DNA from: Aplidium turbinatum
Taxonomy: Eukaryota; Chordata; Ascidiacea; Aplousobranchia; Polyclinidae
DNA: 64,000 nucleotides
Direction: 5' to 3'
Assembly: GCA_918807975.1 (NCBI GenBank)
Contig: OU964926.1
Location: 26,171,996-26,235,995 of the forward strand
In this document: piece by piece, positions 57,801 through 64,000 of the stretch
How positions within the stretch are numbered: position 1 is the first letter of the stretch
How the letters are laid out: every line of letters starts with the position of its first letter
Notes under the pieces: generated by a model
Told to the model about the DNA's origin: nothing
The model's input: only the letters and a program-made list of their open reading frames with translations
The model's database searches: none
Program-made: the position numbers and the translations under genes

Positions 57801-60800
57801 TTGAAAGAAGCATTTAGTCACATCAGCCATGAGACCAAATCTACCAAGCCGAAATCTAGCCAAGACATCTACCAGAGGGTTTAACAAGTCAGGACCCGAA
57901 AACATTACATCATTAACACAAGTTCCTCGAAATTCAGACTTGCCATCGTAAACAATGCGCTTTTTTAATTGTGACGTAACAAAGTATGGTAAATACCATT
58001 CAAATCCCTTGACATTTCCTGCTTCACCAGTACGCTCAATATAGCCATTTGATTTAAGATCTTTCATGGTGTCAGTAAGGAAATCACGAAGTTCAGGTTG
58101 TTTTAAAGCCTTCTTCCTTAAAGCAGCAACTCTATCTGACGCCAACACAAAATTGTTAGGTAGATCAATATCTTCCTTCAACGGAACAGGTATCTCAAAT
58201 CGACCATCTTTCAACTCAATATTCGGTTCAACAAGTTCTCTAGCCAAAATATCATTGCGAGACAATTCACAGGTTTCATTTTGCAAAGTCAAATCCTGAA
58301 TGACTTTATTCAGGTCTGCTATTTCCATATCGCGAGACTCAATTTTACGCTGAAAGCCAGAGATGACATCCGACTCTGAAGACGTCTGCACTCTGCACAC
58401 TTTAGCAACGCTTTCATCTAAGGGTGACTTACCACCACAAGCCAACCAACCGAGAGGAGTGAGCAAAGCATGTGGTTCACTACGATTTTCACCAACACGC
58501 TCTTTTTTTGCACACATCAAATAAGCGTTGTCGTTGCCAATCAGTACATCTACCGTACTACAATCATTCAAATGAAACATATTCACGTCATGAAAATGAC
58601 GGAAACCATTTAAATCTTGTTTATGCGGTAAAGTTTTAACATCGTCAGCCCAAGCTGGGTTAACCACCGAAGTTATATCACAAAACAGTTCATCTGTCTC
58701 TAACGACTGGATGTTGAGTTTGACAAGGTCAGCACAAGTAGCTTTCTGACCAGCCAGGGTATCCATTTTAAACGACGCTTTATCGTACGGTTTAAGATCA
58801 AGTTCACACACCAAATCACTCGAAACAAACGTCAACTGCGAACCAGGATCATGCTGACAATACACCAACTTCGATTTGCCAGTCATTGGATTCAAAACAC
58901 GAGCAGCAGTAACGCGGTTAAAGGCTGCTTTAACATTTCCAATCTTAACATTACGCACAGGAACTCTGGCACGAGCCTCATCTTTCCCAACAGAATCCAG
59001 AGAATCACGTGACGTCACATAAAAATCATGCAGAAGAAAATAGTGTTTCCTATCGTTGTTAGGCCCACACTTACGACAGTTATTTGCATGAACGCAATCC
59101 CTAACCATATGCTGGCGCAAACAATTCAAGCATTTGCCAGCTTTCACAATGACATCTCTCCGATCTTTAGGTGTCAAGCGCAAAAATTCTTTACAATTAG
59201 ACAAAAAATGATATTCAACTTGACCACGTGACGAACAACAAATGCATGCCGGTAGGTTTTTACGTCTGGCTTCACCACCGCGCGGTGCGCCAACAACAGT
59301 CGAGTACTGCGAACTCCCTGACATCACATCATCGTGGGGTTTTACGGACGTCTGCCTAACCGGACATGAAGGCAATTTTCCTTTGCCAAACTTTTTAAAA
59401 TGCTGCGACTCACCAGAATCGCCCATTAGCATAATGCTAAAATCAGTCGACTTACGCGTTTCCTCCCGTACTACAAATTCAAACAAACTCTGAAAGGTAG
59501 GCTCATCAGTGCCACCATACTGATCACCTAAAAAGTCAAGATAACGCTGCTTAGCGTCAAACGGGAGTCGCTTAGCCAAATCCAAAACAAAACGTCCTTC
59601 CAATTTGTCACGCTGACCATAAGCTTGCGCGTAAAGCAAACACTGCGATAATTCATCTTTAAACTCTTTCAGATCACTGGAAGAGGTCGAAGTCAATTTG
59701 CTACCATAGCGATACTTTCTAATTTCCGGTTCTGCAAAAAGACCTCCACGAACCCCAAAACGCTGGGACAAGCGAGCTAACGACATTTCTATCCTGTCTT
59801 CCTCTGACAAGCCAGGGGTGTCAGAAACCAAATTAGCAATCGTTTGCGCAGCTGTCCTAACACAAGCTGCTTGTAACAAAGTCAAACGAGTCCCCTTAAA
59901 GGGCGAAGCTGCCATTAAGGCCGTAACACGATTTTTAAAGAAGATAAATGGCATATTATTACCATCGTAACCAATCAAGGCCGCCTTATCGAAAAACGTC
60001 CTACTATTTTGGTATTCAAAAAAGCAATCCTGCTGTTGAAAACTCGATTTAGCGGGAGAAGACAAGCTATATCCCTTAAGGGGCTGAGTGGGCTCAGTCA
60101 CATGCACAGCCCGATCAGACGCGATACGCCTCTCACAACCACCCAAATTACGTGTAGCTGGGCGATCAAAACCTAGCGGCGCAGAGAACTGTGAAGGGGG
60201 CAAAGCATTACTACTAATGGCGGCCCCGTGACCTGTACGCTCTGGGGGAGGAGTTCGGTTGTAATTCGCAGACCTTGGCTCTACAGCATTCGGAAGACTC
60301 TTAGCCGCGGCCCCGAGACCTCCTGAAACAGCTGGAAAACGTGTGGATTGCCCTGGTCCACTCACAGGTTGAACGAGCGTTTGGAAAAGGTTATGTAAAT
60401 TAAACTGCGATTGATGTTCATTTCTGGAATGCCTAGAAGAGCCCTTCTTAGAGCTACGCCGAGAGCCCACCTCTGATCGATATTCAGCTAAAACTACCTC
60501 TTTACGTTGTTCAGCCCTCAACTGAGCGTCTTTGAGTGCGAACTCAGCAGCTCTCGCTTCGGCTCTCGCGGCGGTCTCAGCTGCTCTCGCTTCGGCCTCA
60601 GCTCGAATGGCCTCAGCTCTCGCGGCAGCCTCAGCAGCTCTCGCTTCGGCCTCAGCTTGTATCTGGAGCTCCTCTCGTCTTAGCTGCAGGTTAATTTGTG
60701 CCACTATCCGAGACGAAGTCATAGACATCCTAGTGCTTACATTTGAGGCGCTATCCTCAGGATGTATGTCAGCATCCAACATATCTGAGAACTCACTTTC

Positions 60801-61226
60801 TTTTTGTTCAAAGTTATTTTTTAACGAGTTAAATTCGGGATCTACCCTATCACGAAGTTCTGCCAAGATTGCAGAGTTAAAGATTTTAGTCAAAAGAGCA
60901 TGGAAATGCCGTAATTCCTCTTCTAAAGTAGATAACTTAGATCTAAAAATTAACAGTTCCTGCTTATCACTCAAAGAACCTAGGGCTACAGAAAGTTTCC
61001 CAATTTGAGTCAAAATATCCCGTCTAAGATGCCGGGCCTCTCGAACTGACTTAGCCTCATCGTTAATGGATCCCTCCCCAGAATGGCCTGCCCGACCGCA
61101 AAGAACATCATCAGGCTTAAACTCAGTCGAGTCTACGGCGGTCGAGTCCTTGTCGCCACCGAGTGTAGACATATTAAATGTTGGGGCTAAATTAACAATT
61201 AAAAAAATGAAGTTACACAAACACAC
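54881..61226 (-). mobile_element. BEL/Pao gag-pol coding region (fossil)
   Basis: Order along the minus strand: an Ala/Glu-rich coiled coil in gag (EARAAEAAARAEAIRAEAE); a gag core; a Cys-rich knuckle (CLNCLRQHMVRDC, then CRKC); a retroviral-type aspartic protease (DPGSQLTFVSSDLVC); reverse transcriptase (LMADVTKCFFQIKL, then YMDD); RNase H region (FSDASNQAF); integrase with DYLGPL, SDNGSTFQ and PPYAPAQGGAWEAM; and a C-terminal region like that in other BEL/Pao integrases. All main domains are recognisable. The long frame is not fully continuous (about one break). Confidence 0.93.
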
Positions 61227-61494
61227 AAAATTATTAGGCTACAGTAGTTATAAAAAACTTAACTGCCAAGACCGTAAAAATACAAAAAAGAATTTAAATG
61301 CACGATACCGTAGCTGTACGGGTATGAAGTCCTAAAGTCCACAAAACTTGCTTGGATTCTTCCACTTGAATCTACAAGCACAGATGGATTGTCTTTTAAT
61401 CTTCTTTCTTGCCAATGAATGTCAAAGTTATTTTTCTTCTGTACCAAACTGAGAAGAAATGTTTTTACTTTTCTTTGCTTCTGTAAGAGTGTAG

Positions 61495-61637
61495 ACTACC
61501 AACCAACAAATCTTCTTTTATTTTTTTTGTTTTAATTTCTTCTTGACCTACCAACTGACAAGAACTCGTCTTTTATTTTTTATGTTTTAATTTCTTCTTG
61601 ACCTACCAACTGACAAGAACTTGTCTTTTATTTTTTA
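61495..61637. repeat. 66-bp tandem repeat next to the BEL 5' LTR
   Basis: A unit reading GACCTACCAACTGACAAGAA, then CTTTTATTTTTTATG, occurs about 2.3 times, ending exactly at the LTR border. A primer-binding site could not be assigned with confidence. Confidence 0.8.
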
Positions 61638-62167
61638 TGGTCACAGCGGTAAACCATAATCTCTTCGTGGGAAAATTTTAACATAAAGTTCCCGAATCCG
61701 TTCGTCTGTATATAATGACCGAAGAAACACACACTTGAACTTCTTTTCAAACAGTGTATTTCTGTTAAATTAGCCCGCGGCTATCGAAATGGAGATGCAA
61801 TGCCTACACCTCTAAAACTGTCACTACGATACAGATTACTTGGATAAAAGACGGAGAGTTTGTCCAGCTAGCAAGCACCAAATAAACCAGTTAAATGTGC
61901 GACCGACTTCCAACAAACAACTTCAAGAATGAATCAGAAAAATTTGTGATAACTCAAAGGCACGCCAGCAGTAGCGCGACGCAACAACATGTCCAAACAG
62001 GTTTCAAACTGAAACAGGTTTAAACCGGTTTAAACAGGTTTGACACGAGTCTTACGGACGATGGTGCAATTTTGGCTCATGTTTTAGGAATTTCCATGAC
62101 GTAATATTCAGTAGACCCGAACGGTTTCTACATGACGTTTGCCAAGGCGAACAACCGTCTGGAACAA
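61638..62167 (-). mobile_element. BEL/Pao 5' LTR (fossil)
   Basis: This is the partner of 51514-52032. It has a short extra GGTTTAAACAGG-type duplication near 62030. Confidence 0.92.
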
Positions 62168-63042
62168 TAGTATAACATAATAATGTAAGCTTAGCAATAA
62201 TTCTTACTTCCAAATTTAAAACTCTATTCATTCTGAAAAAACGCTAGTTCAAAAATTGGTGTTTTAAATTCTGCAATTCGAACTCACGAATAAAACGAAT
62301 TCCTTGAGACTCATTGCGTTACCTCTGTGCCATCATAGCCATCGAAGCTTTGTTACGCCAGCAGCGTATTTGCTGTCATTCAGGGGAATAAACATTAAAA
62401 ATCAATAAAAAATCGTAGAATCCCTGCAGTATCATTAGATTTTTCAAGTGTAAATTCGATATTTTTATGCTGCGAGTTTAAGAGGTTTAAAATTTTCAAA
62501 AATATCGTCGACATAACGTAAATACAGTTTGGGATAAAATTTCAAATATTTCAAATATTTTTGTTTCAATGTGTGCCAAGAAGAAGTTTGCCAGTGTTGT
62601 GCCCAATGGGGAAACCGGGCATGTACAATGAGGCAGCGGCGCTACATTTTTGTAAGAGTAGCGGCTGCAGTAACGACGCTATTATTTTCCCAATAAGTTA
62701 TAACTGCAGCAGAGGGGCGCTACTGCTTCACTTCACTACTACTTTTTGCCACTTTCCGATAAAGTCAAGAAAAATGAATCATTTTTATAGTTTTTTTATG
62801 GAAACACTGGAACGTAAGAATATGTTTCTATTTGTTTTGAATAGTTCAGTTTCAGTTCAGTAACTTCAGTTCAGTTTGCAGTTGTTTTTATTTCTGACCA
62901 TCATATCAAAAACAATACACGTCAACATAGCAAGGGTCGAGAAAAAGGTAGAAGCGACAAAACGCGAACGTTAAAACGTGCTTGTGACCAAAGTAAGTTA
63001 TTGAGAAAGAAAAGATTAAGAAAGAGACCTTCTGATGATGTG
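62168..63042. other. Intergenic stretch with an interspersed repeat
   Basis: A repeat at about 62845-62990 (TTTATTTCTGACCATCAT, then AGAAGCGACAAAACGCGAAC) is shared with 6030-6140 and 26365-26480 in the palindrome arms. Its GAAGCGACAAAACGCGAACG end also occurs at 20399-20425 and 20818-20845. The family is not identified. A 100-codon frame at 62561-62863 has no recognisable motif. Confidence 0.5.
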
Positions 63043-63212
63043 AAGTAGTTCTATTCTTAACCAATAAATATTACAGAAAATGCGAGGGTGAAGCAGGCTT
63101 TAGAGGTTTTTAGTGAATACTGAATAGTAACTATACCGGTATTTCATATAATTTTTTCTGCTTGGCATTGAGCATTTTCTGTAATATTTATTAATTAAGA
63201 ATAGAACTACTT
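63043..63212. mobile_element. Hairpin MITE-like repeat
   Basis: Inverted repeats of about 41 bp (AAGTAGTTCTATTCTTAACC...GAAAATGC and its complement) with two mismatches surround an 88-bp loop. No target duplication is clear. Confidence 0.75.
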
Positions 63213-63566
63213 ATTTAATGTTTTACAAAATGACCAGGTTGAAACTTGAAATGGCAGTGTAAACTAACTTAGCACTGAAAGGTGGTATCATTCGTTTTTA
63301 AGGTCATTTTAACTTGACAAGGTGCTTAGCATACCAATGTCAGTGTAAGACGAAAGCAACGCGCTATTTTTCATTGACTGGTAATGTCACTCTGGCATAC
63401 TGTACGGTAGCTTATAGCTTCAAAAGCTCGCATGTCGAGTTAAAAAACAAGTAACAAACCAGTCCACCAAAAGGAAGGAATTTGTGAGTTTACAACTGGC
63501 AAGTTCTTGTCAAAACCACCAAAAAAATATTACGTTATTTTCAAAGTGTTTAAAATACGAGAATGC

Positions 63567-63645
63567 AACCTATTTTGTCTCCTGAACACTTTCTTTGTCC
63601 CCCGATTTCAGGGGACGAAGTATTGAGGGGACGAAATAGGTTGAA
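63567..63645. repeat. Imperfect palindrome
   Basis: CAACCTATTTTGTC and GGACGAAATAGGTTG form a 14-bp stem. Inner words TTTGTCCCC and GGGGACGAAG also pair. Confidence 0.7.
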
Positions 63646-63739
63646 TCCTTATTTAGGGTTACAAACCTAATTTGTACCATGAACAATTCGTACCGTCAGT
63701 TCGTACCTTACCAAGATTAAGAGAAAAAATTAAAAAAAG

Positions 63740-63990
63740 CCAAAGTCGCTGATCGTAGTTTCTGCAAACATTTTAAAAGGGTTAGGGTATCAGAGTATCG
63801 GTTAGGTATTGGTATCCGCAAACAAACAAACCAAAAAAAAGATCGAAAGAAAAAAATAGAACATCGCTGATCGCAGTTTCTGCAAACATTTTAAAATTTT
63901 CGGTAATGATCGTAAAAGTTTGCCGAAGTCGCTAATCGCAGTTTCTGCAAAAATTTTAAAAGGGTTAGTTAGGGTGTTTCCGCAAACAAA
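63740..63990. repeat. Short interspersed tandem words at window end
   Basis: AGTCGCTGATCG.AGTTTCTGCAAACATTTTAAAA occurs three times (from about 63744, 63864 and 63926) with related TCCGCAAACAAAC spacers. The array probably continues past the window. Confidence 0.7.
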
Positions 63991-64000
63991 CTGTTGTTGA

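Larger units (their letters stand above)
51514..62167 (-). mobile_element. BEL/Pao LTR retrotransposon, nearly whole (fossil)
   Basis: The element is about 10.65 kb on the minus strand, with two LTRs and a gag-pol coding region at 54881-61226. TAGTAT lies just outside both ends (51508-51513 and 62168-62173), allowing a target duplication. Between pol and the 3' LTR is an unusually long 2.8-kb non-coding region with a tandem repeat array. LTR difference is around 3 percent by eye, so it is fairly young. It looks close to whole, with about one break in the long coding frame. It inserted near the edge of the third IL-17 locus copy. Confidence 0.93.

Noticed and set aside
62561-62863. 100-codon open frame
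   Set aside because: No recognisable domain or signal peptide. It overlaps an interspersed repeat at its end.

Overview
The window looks like repeat-rich, AT-rich DNA from an invertebrate animal, probably a marine deuterostome such as a tunicate. This is inferred from spliced genes with GT/AG introns, tRNA-derived SINEs, LINE, Penelope-like, BEL/Pao, pogo, piggyBac and hAT-type elements, and an IL-17 cytokine gene. The species cannot be fixed from sequence alone. Only two protein genes look intact: a two-exon IL-17-family cytokine gene (23633-24882, +) and a single-exon BTB-BACK-Kelch gene (39432-41108, +). Two identical tRNA-Ile(AAT) genes are also present.

The left half is one nested structure. 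A giant inverted repeat is centred at about 20622 with a 38-bp spacer. Its right arm (20641-28311) is uninterrupted and carries the intact IL-17 gene. Its left arm is split into 4201-8596 and 17374-20602 by a tandem duplication and an 8.15-kb insertion inside exon 1 of the mirror-image IL-17 copy. The insertion (9214-17367) is itself a foldback element. It has about 3-kb terminal inverted repeats, AG...CT ends, subterminal 27-bp minisatellites, a tRNA-Ile gene in each arm and a perfect 6-bp target duplication (GGTGGA), which fits a gene-less Polinton/Maverick-like fossil. One arm of that element was in turn invaded by a 1.68-kb array of 329-bp units (14003-15684) with a 19-bp target duplication. 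Each unit carries a hammerhead ribozyme motif, so the array looks like an animal retrozyme. A solo LTR sits in the first unit.

The middle (28.3-47.6 kb) holds SINEs, LTR and LINE fossils nested in each other, a MITE-like element with GCGACTGT termini, the Kelch gene, a Penelope-like GIY-YIG remnant running into a foldback, a pogo-like element that keeps only its terminal domains, and a decayed piggyBac transposase.

The right part (47.6-62.2 kb) starts with a third copy of the IL-17 locus (47640-51485), whose gene is a pseudogene. It is followed by a 10.65-kb BEL/Pao retrotransposon with both LTRs. The last 1.8 kb has only short repeats and hairpins.

The most notable results are the IL-17 gene amplified as palindromic and dispersed copies, and the hammerhead-bearing tandem array with an empty site available for comparison within the same window.
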